Assembly: GCA_034508935.3 (NCBI GenBank)
Contig: CM067449.1
Location: forward strand, 38,286,046-38,350,045
DNA from: Berghia stephanieae
Lineage: Eukaryota; Mollusca; Gastropoda; Nudibranchia; Aeolidiidae
Length of the DNA stretch: 64,000 nucleotides
Direction: 5' to 3'
Shown here: positions 22,581 through 32,588 of the stretch, piece by piece
Position numbering within the stretch: position 1 is the stretch's first letter
Layout of the letters: every line of letters starts with the position of its first letter
Made by a program: the position numbers and the translations under genes
The notes under the pieces: model-generated
What the model saw: the letters and a program-made list of their open reading frames with translations, nothing else
Told to the model about the DNA's origin: nothing
The model's database searches: none

Positions 22581-23330
22581 AATAGGGACCATCAATTTGG
22601 ACATAAAAATGAAAGATAAGGTATTATTCACTTGTTTCAAATCATCAAAAATCAAGGAAAGCAGAGATTTCAAAATCATGTCAAGAAAATACAGTGGGAA
22701 AACCCAAGAGTTGGAAACTCTGCATTACCACAAAACATGGGTAGAATGGGTAGGATTGAAAAAAAAAAAAAAAAAAAAAAGAAAATCGTGATTTTATCAA
22801 CATACTCCACTCTACTTTGGGATGGCAGAAAAGATATATGATGAAGTTTTTACTGTTAAATGATGCAGATCAAAATGTCACAACTTCTGAATTTAGCTTT
22901 GTTACACGAATGTACATTCACTTTTGATTATATACGTTATAGTAGAATATGTAAGTCTATGCACACATTCGTTTTTGAGCTCTTGTTAAGAATTTTCTTT
23001 TTATACCAAATTAAATATAAACTAAATTAAATCTCATTATACTTTCCAGTTTATTTTCTTTTTATTCTGTTCCAATGATTTATGTTTCTCAGTATAAAAA
23101 GCATAAAGGTTGGAGGCAAAAAAGGGCAGGAAAAATAATGATATTTTAAATGACATTAGAGGAATAGATTTTGCACAATTGTACAACACACAACTCTCTC
23201 CATTTTTTTCTCTGAATGATTCTAATTACCTTTCTCTTTTAAAAAAAATAAAATTAATAAGCAAATGAATCGAAAGGGGAGGGATGAAAAATATGACAGT
23301 ACCTAAACAGAATTCCTACTCACTTTCAAG

Positions 23331-23388
23331 TCAAGATGCTTCACTCTTGGAGCACATGAGAGCCACTGCAAACATTTGCTTAGGAACG
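23331..23388 (-). CDS. PNPLA2: Lipase exon 11, probable last coding exon
   Basis: The acceptor TTTCCCTAACCAG ends at 23389. The phase left by exon 10 gives AVPKQMFAVALMCSKSEAS and TGA at 23331-23333. A GTGAGT just beyond (23318-23323) could act as a donor, and another frame through the exon reads FLSKCLQWLSCAPRVKHLDL, faintly like the vertebrate LLEWLPDVPEDI segment. That frame does not fit the exon 10 phase, so the C-terminus is uncertain. Confidence 0.5.
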
Positions 23389-23542
23389 CTGGTTAGGGAA
23401 AGGAAAATAATCGTCATTGACAGAGGAAAGGATTGAAGTTTTCAATCCACAAAGGATAATTGACAACTTGCCTCATTTGGTCAAACCAATAATGAATGGG
23501 TAGGTTAATTAGCGTTCAATCTGGTAGAAAGTACTTAACATG

Positions 23543-23735
23543 CTCAGCGATATGGTCTTTGCTTCGTACCCGAAAGGTACCGAGTTCGACTACCTTCACG
23601 CTGTGTTGCCTTGAGCAAGCCATAGGTCACTTTGCAGCGCTGCACTGCGGCTGATGCCTGGGTTATTTCAGTCTTCCCTTGGAATAGATCCAAAAGAAAA
23701 ATTTCCCCTTAGGGATGAATAAAGGGAATTTTTTA
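23543..23735 (+). repeat. SINE-C copy
   Basis: GGTCTTTGCTTCGTACCCGA, AGGTACCGAGTTCGACTACC (B-box-like), CCTTGAGCAAGCCATAGGTC and the tail GGGATGAATAAAGGGAATTT. Further copies lie at 31322-31510 and 62455-62650, all on the plus strand. tRNA-derived by its B box. Confidence 0.78.
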
Positions 23736-24139
23736 ATTATTATTTTATTTTCTTTAATTTGCACCTTATTTTTTGTGGGTCTTCAAGATAAAACTGAAAA
23801 TGGAACTGCCTAAAGTTGCTCCTCCATTGGTTGAAATCTCGCCTTACCCAAATTGCTAGAACAATGTCTTAGAATTATTTGGGCAATATTGTCTAAATGA
23901 TTACTTTGTATTTTTACTCAGTGATCAATATAATATAAGATTTTTGAAGCACCTGGCAGACTTCTATTCTACAAAATAATGAACGCTTTTGTAGTTCACT
24001 ATCCATAATCGTGTGGCTCTTGCTGCTTAGAAAGGCAGATCACAAATATTCGTTATCTCTCTCAAAGTTATTCCACTACCTATTCGATGGACACAACAGA
24101 TTTAAACAAGATAAGTATAAACACTTCTTAACAGCCGAT

Positions 24140-24294
24140 TTTCAGTAGAAATTCAATCAGAATTTTCTTGATGGAAGATAATTATTTAGACATTCTGTGG
24201 AAACTTATTCAGAAGTTTCTTGATAGACGACAATATCTTCGATTTTCTGTTGAAAATTATTCAGAACTTTCTTAATAATGCTATCAATGATTTA
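24140..24294. repeat. Intronic tandem repeat of about 55 bp, left part
   Basis: Units of the type TTCTTGATGGAAGA.AATGATTTAGACATTCTGTGGAAA...TTCAGAAG recur here and at 26520-26660, on both sides of the 396-bp array. On the right side the last unit runs up to the exon 10 donor site. Confidence 0.7.
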
Positions 24295-26519
24295 TTAATT
24301 CAGAAAAGTGAGTGGAGCAGGCACTTATGTTGGTAACAACAAGATATGAAGTGAGTAGAAAAGTGCCAGAAGACAATAGAGAATAAAAAATTTTTTCGCG
24401 GCGGTGGTGGGGTTTGAACCTGCGACCTTATTGGTACGACAACTCCGCCTGGCAGGTGAGAGCGTGGCTCTACCGTGTGAGCTATCCACGAACACAAAAA
24501 TATTCGTTTCAAACCCAAAGTCATTTCTAGATCCCTCTCTCACCCACTTCTTGAGATCGCCGATTCGTTCGCCACCATCGCGAAGTAATTTTGACCAGCA
24601 GTTAAGCTTAATAGCCAATATTCTCATCACAAACATATAACATAGAAACGATTGAGACATTGAGTATGCTCCGGTGTATGGGGTGAATTTTTAATTCAGA
24701 AAAGTGAGTGGAGCAGGCACTTATGTTGGTAACAACAAGATATGAAGTGAGTAGAAAAGTGCCAGAAGACAATAGAGAATAAAAAAAATTTTCGCGGCGG
24801 TGGTGGGGTTTGAACCTGCGACCTTATTGGTACGACAACTCCGCCTGGCAGGTGAGAGCGTGGCTCTACCGTGTGAGCTATCCACGAACACAAAAATATT
24901 CGTTTCAAACCCAAAGTCATTTCTAGATCCCTCTCTCACCCACTTCTTGAGATCGCCGATTCGTTCGCCACCATCGCGAAGTAATTTTGACCAGCAGTTA
25001 AGCTTAATAGCCAATATTCTCATCACAAACATATAACATAGAAACGATTGAGACATTGAGTATGCTCCGGTGTATGGGGTGAATTTTTAATTCAGAAAAG
25101 TGAGTGGAGCAGGCACTTATGTTGGTAACAACAAGATATGAAGTGAGTAGAAAAGTGCCAGAAGACAATAGAGAATAAAAATTTTTTTCGCGGCGGTGGT
25201 GGGGTTTGAACCTGCGACCTTATTGGTACGACAACTCCGCCTGGCAGGTGAGAGCGTGGCTCTACCGTGTGAGCTATCCACGAACACAAAAATATTCGTT
25301 TCAAACCCAAAGTCATTTCTAGATCCCTCTCTCACCCACTTCTTGAGATCGCCGATTCGTTCGCCACCATCGCGAAGTAATTTTGACCAGCAGTTAAGCT
25401 TAATAGCCAATATTCTCATCACAAACATATAACATAGAAACGATTGAGACATTGAGTATGCTCCGGTGTATGGGGTGAATTTTTAATTCAGAAAAGTGAG
25501 TGGAGCAGGCACTTATGTTGGTAACAACAAGATATGAAGTGAGTAGAAAAGTGCCAGAAGACAATAGAGAATAAAAAATTTTTTCGCGGCGGTGGTGGGG
25601 TTTGAACCTGCGACCTTATTGGTACGACAACTCCGCCTGGCAGGTGAGAGCGTGGCTCTACCGTGTGAGCTATCCACGAACACAAAAATATTCGTTTCAA
25701 ACCCAAAGTCATTTCTAGATCCCTCTCTCACCCACTTCTTGAGATCGCCGATTCGTTCGCCACCATCGCGAAGTAATTTTGACCAGCAGTTAAGCTTAAA
25801 AAAATTTTTATTATGTTATATGTTTGTGATGAGAATATTGGCTATTAAGCTTAACTGCTGGTCAAAATTACTTCGCGATGGTGGCGAACGAATCGGCGAT
25901 CTCAAGAAGTGGGTGAGAGAGGGATCTAGAAATGACTTTGGGTTTGAAACGAATATTTTTGTGTTCGTGGATAGCTCACATGGTAGAGCCACGCTCTCAC
26001 CTGCCAGGCGGAGTTGTCGTACCAATAAGGTCGCAGGTTCAAACCCCACCACCGCCGCGAAAAAAAAAATTTTTATTCTCTATTGTCTTCTGGCACTTTT
26101 CTACTCACTTCATATCTTGTTGTTACCAACATAAGTGCCTGCTCCACTCACTTTTCTGAATTAAAAATTCACCCCATACACCGGAGCATACTCAATGTCT
26201 CAATCGTTTCTATGTTATATGTTTGTGATGAGAATATTGGCTATTAAGCTTAACTGCTGGTCAAAATTACTTCGCGATGGTGGCGAACGAATCGGCGATC
26301 TCAAGAAGTGGGTGAGAGAGGGATCTAGAAATGACTTTGGGTTTGAAACGAATATTTTTGTGTTCGTGGATAGCTCACACGGTAGAGCCACGCTCTCACC
26401 TGCCAGACGGAGTTGTCGTACCAATAAGGTCGCAGGTTCAAACCCCACCACCGCCGCGAAAAAAATTTTTATTCTCTATTGTCTTCTGGCACTTTTCTAC
26501 TCACTTCATATCTTGTTGT
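24295..26519. repeat. 396-bp tRNA-like array: four direct units, then two inverted
   Basis: Four almost identical units start at 24295, 24691, 25087 and 25483 (spacing exactly 396). From about 25800 two more follow in the opposite orientation. Each unit holds a tRNA-like Pol III promoter: A box TAGCTCACACGGTAGAGC, a piece CTCACCTGCCAGGCGGAG resembling the anticodon arm of tRNA-Gly(GCC), and B box GGTTCAAACCC. It reads on the minus strand in the first four units and the plus strand in the last two. The array is in intron 10 of the lipase gene. Frames inside are spurious. Confidence 0.93.
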
Positions 26520-26660
26520 TATCAATGATTTAGACATTCTGTGGAAAATTGTTCAGTAGTTTCTTGATGGAAGACAATGATTTAGACTTTCGTGGGAAAC
26601 TAATTCATAATTATTTTTTTTAATGTGCAAACAATGATTTAGATTTTCTGTAGAAACTTA
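26520..26660. repeat. Intronic tandem repeat of about 55 bp, right part
   Basis: CAATGATTTAGACATTCTGTGG at 26523, CAATGATTTAGACTTTCGTGGG at 26575 and CAATGATTTAGATTTTCTGTAG at 26632 are successive units. The last one supplies the GAAACTTAC that, read on the minus strand, is the exon 10 donor. Confidence 0.7.
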
Positions 26661-26661
26661 C

Positions 26662-26793
26662 GCTTCACTCAAGACGTAATTCAAGGATGACAATGTGCGC
26701 CATACAAGCCTTTTCCTCTCTTTGGAATTTAAAACTTTGTATCGAATGATGGGCAGGATGTTGTCAATGAATCTCATGAACCAAATTTGGAAC
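26662..26793 (-). CDS. PNPLA2: Lipase exon 10
   Basis: Acceptor TTTTTTCCCAG and donor GC|GTAAGT. The first base completes Arg with exon 9; then FQIWFMRFIDNILPIIRYKV and 23 more residues. The hydrophobic, basic-flanked segment lies where vertebrate ATGL has its lipid-droplet-targeting hydrophobic region. 132 bases, ending in phase 2. Confidence 0.85.
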
Positions 26794-27919
26794 CTGGGAA
26801 AAAATGTCAAAATGAATCAAAGTAATGTCATTACTAAGCAATATCAGAATCGGGATGTTTCGTTTGAACATTTGTAACTTCGAAAGATATTTTGAAATAT
26901 ATGTGATATATCACCTCAAAACCTTGACATGTTTGGATGATTTAGATACTGAAAATTGAATTCAAAAACAACGTTAAGAGGCTTGGGTTAAATTTCTTTT
27001 ATTTAGGAGAAAACTTAAAGTTTCCTACAGATAAAAATGTCAAATGTTAAATTTCACATCTTTTTAACTTTAAATTCACTTTTCAGCATCTCATTCACTC
27101 CCGACCTCGCCAAATTGGATGGCGATCATACACTGAAAAAAAGACCAGGTGATCAATTAAAGCCTCAATAAGACTGGATGAGGTCACATGATGTTGAGTC
27201 AATACATGCAGTGACTGTAAAGTGATTGTATAAGGTGTCTGTATGACAGACAATACAATGTCTCACCAGGTCTGCAGCTTAGCAAACAAACAAAAAACAA
27301 CAAATAAACAAAAAAGTCTTTGGTGTATCTTTTTTTTTTTTTTACAAGATTAGGGTGAAACTGTCCTCCCGAATAAAAATATATTCTGTAGTTTAAATAA
27401 ATGAAAAGAACCTTAGAAATACATTGTACAATAGAGAGCAAAAATGACTAAGATTTTGAAAAAAATGAGTACAATCCTTCAAAAACTATAATTAGCACTA
27501 AATTTGATGATGAGCAATTAGACCATACTAGCAATATTATTATTGATAATTTAAATTAACAAACAAACTTACTCTTTATAGAAAATTATAGACAACATAA
27601 ATAGTATCCACTTCCAGAATCAGTTATAAATCTGATATGACCCACCCAGATAATTCTTTGAACTCCTTATATGAATGTCCATGGCAACAAACAGATAAAA
27701 GTGTTTAATTACACTAAAAGACGGTATGTATGATTGTCAAAAATTCTTAAATAATAACAATTTTAATAATACATACACTCCTGATCAAAATGTGTACTAT
27801 GAATAAAAATGCGTAAGAATACGCAATTTTTACGTAAGACTGGCACCACTGGATATGAAATGGAAAGGGCAGAGGAAATTTTAATCACCTGAGTATTCTA
27901 ACGCCTAAAGACAACATAC
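26794..27919 (-). other. Lipase intron 9
   Basis: AT-rich intron with no mobile element recognised. Confidence 0.6.
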
Positions 27920-28064
27920 CGAATGGCCAACTCTGCTGCTGTTATGGTCCCTGCATAAATGATCTCCACAACATTCCATAAAAAGGCACCAAGACTGGCC
28001 CAGATGGACTTGTTTTCGCCAGACAATTTCTTCTTTTGATAAACGACGATAGCTGTTTGGAATT
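27920..28064 (-). CDS. PNPLA2: Lipase exon 9
   Basis: Acceptor CTTTCTACAG after a long T run, donor CG|GTATGT. Encodes FQTAIVVYQKKKLSGENKSI and WASLGAFLWNVVEIIYAGTI, then TAAELAI. It starts in phase 1 and ends in phase 2, matching both neighbours. It is the likely counterpart of the vertebrate LATAMMVPYTLPLESA segment; amphipathic and hydrophobic. Homology is weak, and the call rests on phase and position. Confidence 0.8.
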
Positions 28065-28183
28065 CTGTAGAAAGGAAAAAGAAAAAAAAAATATTAACAT
28101 CATTCAATTCTCTGAACAAAGTAGTCCTTCATAACCATTAAGCGCATAAAGCTTGAGATTATCACCATTATATAGCGTGAAAT

Positions 28184-28378
28184 GGATAACTGCTTACTAT
28201 CCTTTTGATAGGACACTATTCTATTCTATACGAAAAGTACTTTCCACCAGAATTTTCAGACCTGGCTAACCAATCACTACTGGGTGGACAGAGGAGTCGA
28301 AAAAATTCTCTCCAGAATCGATCTCAGTCACTTTGAGTACGAAGTGAGTGCTCTACCAAGTGAGCTATCGGGACCCCC
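28184..28378 (-). repeat. SINE-A copy in intron 8
   Basis: On the minus strand: GGGGTCCCGATAGCTCACTT (A box), GAGATCGATTC (B box), CTGTCCACCCAGTAGTGATT and GTGGAAAGTACTTT. It matches SINE-A at 22313 in order and spacing. Confidence 0.82.
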
Positions 28379-28644
28379 TGTCAACAATAAGCACATGTAT
28401 AAATGTGACCCAGCACATCCATCTAGTGCAATTTTATGTTGGGATGAATTAGATGAGGAATATTGAGCATAAACTCAGAATGATCTGAACTAGGAAATTA
28501 AAGATTTTGAAAGGTTAAGAAACAATAAGTCCCTCTTCTTAATAAAAACATTTATTTCTATTCAGCTCATATTATTAAGGTTAAAATTAAATTTTAAGTC
28601 TCAAGTTCATTCCAACGTAATACAATTATTGATCTCTTTGGATG

Positions 28645-28940
28645 TTGTAATGGAAATACTCTCAACAACTATATTAAAAGAGCCCATATCATGCTAGTAT
28701 CTACCATTTTCCTCCCTCGGCTCTGAAATAACCTGAATTGTAGGTTATTTCTGAGCCGAGGGAGGAAAATGGTAAATACTAGCATGAACAAACATATTTG
28801 CAGGTCTGATAACCGGACGCAATTATGGGCTCTTTTAACATTGTTGTAATGGAAAATATTTTGGGTTAGTTTAAGTGTATTTCCATTACAACAATAAGAT
28901 CCATAACAATTTTGGGCTAACAAACCTGCAAATAAGCATG
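28645..28940. mobile_element. Foldback MITE cluster with 44-bp hairpin
   Basis: 28691-28734 and 28742-28785 form a hairpin of 44-base arms with two mismatches and a 7-base loop (GAATTGT). Directly after it, 28795-28936 is a foldback element with ends TATTTGCAGGTCTGATAACC and GGGCTAACAAACCTGCAAAT around a TTGTTGTAATGGAAA inner repeat. A partial inverted copy of that element lies on the other side (28648-28692). Relatives occur at 37966 and 60250. Confidence 0.8.
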
Positions 28941-29362
28941 GCAAATATCGAACACAAAGAACAGTTATACGAATTCAAAAGAGTTCCATGTCTGCAACAC
29001 TCAAGGCCAGGTGATCAACAAGTGAGGCATGAGAGAATAGTTCAAAGAGGGATTCTGGCAGCAATTACACCCTGTTTGTGTCCATCCTGAGGAACAAGAT
29101 CCCTACCAAAGTCACTCTTAGAGAAAAACACTTCTTAAACGAAAACCCAAAATTATATATATAATGTGACTGCCATCATCACAGAAGATGACTCGAGCTA
29201 GGATCTGGGCAAAACCTGTTTGTCTAATCCTGGACAAGGGCAGAAAGCCACACAGAAAGGGACACCATATATGGCGACAGAAGACCCTCCTCACTGGCCT
29301 TACCAGTCTTTCTGCTTGCTTACACAAATTAAAAAACAAAAACAACTCCAAAAATCCCTCAC

Positions 29363-29560
29363 CTTTTTGTACATCTTCTGGTAGCTCGGACATCAAGGCC
29401 TTCTTTTTGTTCTTTTGACAAGGGACACAACTAAGGGAGACCCGAATCTTGGCATCTGACGCCAGACATACGGAACACTTACAATGAGCGTGGCCAATGT
29501 TACATGGTGACGAGTGGAGGGTGGCCCTGGTCATCAGGTGTTGCTTACAGCATAACAGGT
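29363..29560 (-). CDS. PNPLA2: Lipase exon 8, cysteine-rich
   Basis: Acceptor TTCCATATTCAG, donor AAAG|GTGAGG. Encodes DLLCCKQHLMTRATLHSSPC, NIGHAHCKCSVCLASDAKIR, VSLSCVPCQKNKKKALMSEL and PEDVQK. Phases 1 and 1 match exons 7 and 9. Eight cysteines and several histidines, including HAHCKCSVC and CVPC, could bind zinc (inference). PCQKNKKKALMSELPEDV resembles the region before the C-terminal half in ATGL proteins. No zinc site is known here in mammalian ATGL. Confidence 0.85.
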
Positions 29561-29596
29561 CTGAATATGGAATAAAAGGGATGAGCATTTTTAAAA

Positions 29597-29844
29597 AATT
29601 ATTATTAATGTCATCATTCATTATAATTATCATTATCAATATTATTATTATCATCATCATCATCATTATTATCATTATTATTTTTATTATTAGTAATATC
29701 ATTATCATTCTTATTATTATTATCATTATCATCATCGTCGTTGTCGTCATCATCATCATCCATTTTCATTATTATTATTATTATTATTATTATCGTTATT
29801 ATTATTATTTATTATTATTATTATCGTTATTATTATTATTATTA

Positions 29845-29891
<47 letters not shown>

Positions 29892-29970
29892 CATTATTAT
29901 TATCATCACATAGCAGCCAACTTTTCAAAGAGCTAAAACAGGACATCACAACACACAACACCGCATGACC

Positions 29971-30051
<81 letters not shown>
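29597..30051. repeat. (ATT)n microsatellite blocks in intron 7
   Basis: Imperfect ATT/ATC block at 29597-29907 and a pure (ATT)n block at 29971-30051. The block begins about 37 bases from the exon 8 acceptor. Poly-Ile, poly-Tyr and poly-Leu frames here are artefacts. Confidence 0.95.
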
Positions 30052-30246
30052 CAGTTTTATTATAGGATATAATCTTGATTGAAAGCTTTTTGCGTGCCAT
30101 GTTTCAATTTGCTAGACGAAAAAAGGCATAATCCTGGGACATGTATGGGCCATTTCCATATAATTAAACAATCAATATTTTTTCTTTAAATTTCTTTAGA
30201 TTGCAAAACCAGGACAGTTTCAATATTATCTGGACAGACGGCTGCT

Positions 30247-30362
30247 ATGTCATCATCATCATCATCATCATTATTATTATATTATTATTATTATTTATTA
30301 TTATCACTATTTTCTTTTTTCTTCTTCTTCTTCTTTCTTCTTCTTCTTCTTCTTCTATTTTA

Positions 30363-30400
<38 letters not shown>

Positions 30401-30447
30401 CATTATTAATTTTATTACTATTTTTATCATTATCATTTTTATAATTT
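30247..30447. repeat. (ATC)/(ATT)/(TTC) microsatellite in intron 7
   Basis: ATC, then ATT, then TTC units (30308-30357), then ATT again, within the short intron between exons 7 and 8. Confidence 0.93.
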
Positions 30448-30523
30448 ATCAGGTCAGCATTAGAGAGGCTTAAACCTAATGGCTTCTTGTCGCATATCCC
30501 TGAAGTGAAAGTAAAGTTCTTAC

Positions 30524-30641
30524 CTTTCTCACTTAAATATCGCAAACAGTCATTATAGCCCTCCTGGCACAGCTTCAACAGCTTGGAGGGCTCCATCGGG
30601 TTTAGGGCATGACTCAGTCTGAAGATGTTATCTTCACTAGC
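30524..30641 (-). CDS. PNPLA2: Lipase exon 7
   Basis: Acceptor TTGCTTTATTTCCAG, donor AAAG|GTAAGA. Encodes ASEDNIFRLSHALNPMEPSK and LLKLCQEGYNDCLRYLSEK. It is a close match to vertebrate ATGL NLYRLSKALFPPEP...MCKQGYRDGLRFL, just after the catalytic domain core. Phases 0 to 1. Confidence 0.93.
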
Positions 30642-30659
30642 CTGGAAATAAAGCAACAC

Positions 30660-31321
30660 ATTATTTAAATAAATTCATCTTTAAAATAAATATAATACAG
30701 GGCTGCCTACTTGAAATTTAAAGAATTCGTAGTTTCCATGGGGAAAAACGAATAAGTCACTTTGAATAGCTGTAGAAAGAAACAATTTTCCCTCCACATG
30801 GTCCAAAAATGCTCCAAAGTCCTGAATACAGGTTCTAAGAAGCTAGACTTTCCTTCTCAACAAGATTTATTGAGTCAGAGAGAGTGAGTTGTGCAGCTCT
30901 GCAGCTGAAGCCAAAAATTTGTATTTCTACGAATTTTTCGTAGTACTAGGCAGGTCTGTATAATATATACATTATACATATTCATATATCTTATCGAATT
31001 CAATTTGCTCCACAATACATTTATGCACTTCACAATACTTCATTTTTTCACATAAGACATGTCTGTAATATATAGTAACCCCATTATCAGCTAAGCAGAT
31101 GCTAAAATTTGAATTAAAAACCAAAATGATCAGATTAAAGAAAATTTAAGTACTTTGAGGATTACAAGACAGCTTAAAATTTCTTCATAAATTCATCCTC
31201 ATAAATTCATATTAAATATCTCATGTTCATATGAATAAACAATCTGATAATTTTGTACAATATACTTTGAAGTTGAATTATAACTAAAATCATACAGACT
31301 ATAAATAAAAGGGCGAGTTTC
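30660..31321 (-). other. Lipase intron 6, 3' part
   Basis: AT-rich; no element recognised before the SINE-C copy. Confidence 0.5.
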
Positions 31322-31510
31322 ACAGCAGCACAGCCTTAGTTTCATACCCAAAAGGCACACAATTCAATTCCCTGTCGCATTGTATGACCTTGAGCAAGCC
31401 AATACTCCCTAGCTCACTTTGCAACTACTTGGGTCATTCTAGTCTTCCCTTTGAAAATATCCTAAAGATAACTTTCCCAGTGGGAATGAGTAATGAGAAT
31501 TTTATTCCTG
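31322..31510 (+). repeat. SINE-C copy in intron 6
   Basis: CAGCCTTAGTTTCATACCCA, AAAGGCACACAATTCAATTC (degraded B box), GACCTTGAGCAAGCC, GGGTCATTCTAGTCTTCCCT and the tail AGTGGGAATGAGTAATGAGA. Confidence 0.7.
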
Positions 31511-31548
31511 GCTTTATCATTTCAAATTCTTATTCTTTTAAAATGCTT

Positions 31549-31782
31549 TTAACTCACTCAAACCTAGAAATTTTTGCTACTTTTCAAATTTGGAAAAAAT
31601 GTATCAAAAATGAGCATGTGCATAGATAGTTTTATTCACTACCATTAACATGTAAAAACTAAAAACATTAGCTTTGAAACTACGCCTATAATTTGTCTCA
31701 GAAAAATGCAATGAATAGGCATGGGATAAGAGTGACTCTGATAAACTACGGATATAGTCGGTGTCAGGGTTGAGTGAGTTAA
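31549..31782. mobile_element. TTAA-flanked MITE, copy 2
   Basis: TTAACTCACTCAAACC and GGTTGAGTGAGTTAA are inverted ends including the TTAA. The interior matches the copy at 8499-8728. It lies 49 bases from the donor of lipase exon 6. Confidence 0.8.
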
Positions 31783-31830
31783 AAAACAAAATGCTAGACA
31801 CCATATCCCCAAAAATGTTCTGTAATTCAC

Positions 31831-31982
31831 CTGCATGCTAGTGTTGCCTAAATCCAGAGAAATATCCAGGGCTGTCAAATCACGGGGCAAATGTCAGACT
31901 CTCCAGCAAATGGACACACAGTGATTGTATTTGAGTCGAAAGATGGAATGTTGTCCGAGAATCCACCATCAAATGACATATA
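31831..31982 (-). CDS. PNPLA2: Lipase exon 6 with catalytic DGG; one base short
   Basis: Acceptor CTCTTCAACAG, donor CAG|GTGAAT. Encodes [33 protein letters not shown] and then, one frame over, [18 protein letters not shown]. Asp334 of DGG pairs with Ser93 as the catalytic dyad. The family pattern NTITV.PF.GESDICP.D is continuous, and a 153-base exon would fit both phases. The sequence gives 152, with GGGG at 31884-31887 where five G are expected. Either a homopolymer consensus error or an allele broken at this point. Confidence 0.92.
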
Positions 31983-32423
31983 CTGTTGAAGAGAAAAAAT
32001 ATATAATCTATTAAATCTGGAACAAATTTGTGTCCATAAATCCAAAGTTATACAGTATTATTGATTTGTTTAATACAAAATAAAATGCCCAAAAAGAAGA
32101 ATTACAGAATCAAGGACACATGAGTGTGCTTTAATAAGATTAAATGGGTAAAATATTTTTCTTGTATCCTAAAGCATCCTAAAATCCTAATGCAAATTTG
32201 TCTTCCTTTGAGAATAAAATCCTTTCTTTTCAGATCTACCTAAATAAAATTAATTAATTGATAAATTTCATTTTTTTTCAAATCCTACCATTCCTCCTCC
32301 GTCATTCTCCCTTGTTTCATCATCTTAGTCTTAATCTGGCATACCTTTATGTTTCAATTCAAGTGTTATCAAATGAGAGGCAAAATTTCTAATTAAAAAA
32401 AAAAAAATTCTCAAGAAATTCAC

Positions 32424-32588
32424 CTTGAATTCGCCACTGAGTAACTCCCTCAAGACATCAATAACGAAATCGTCAAAGCCTTCCAATCTGGAGGAAACAC
32501 TCCTGGGCATGCCTGGGATCTTCTGGACAACTCTGCTGGTTTGGGTGATCCCCTTCAGACACAGGTCTAGGAGCATCTGAATGTAGGA
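32424..32588 (-). CDS. PNPLA2: Lipase exon 5 (insert region)
   Basis: Acceptor TTCCTTTCTCAG, donor AAG|GTGAAT, phases 0 and 0, 55 codons: SYIQMLLDLCLKGITQTSRV, VQKIPGMPRSVSSRLEGFDD and FVIDVLRELLSGEFK. Two predicted amphipathic helices around a basic Pro/Ser/Arg linker. No counterpart in vertebrate ATGL that I recognise. Skipping it keeps frame. Confidence 0.82.

Noticed and set aside
24398-24495. Genuine tRNA-Gly gene cluster
   Set aside because: A and B boxes and a Gly-like anticodon arm are present, but about 17 extra bases lie between the anticodon and T arms, the T stem does not pair well, and no 7-bp acceptor stem closes. A tRNA-derived SINE unit fits better.
24300-26533. Repeated frames of 74-180 codons inside the 396-bp array
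   Set aside because: They recur identically in each unit, on both strands and in several frames, around a tRNA-like Pol III sequence. No protein family signal.
29497-30473. Poly-Ile, poly-Tyr and poly-Leu proteins
   Set aside because: Translations of ATT/ATC/TTC microsatellites in a lipase intron.
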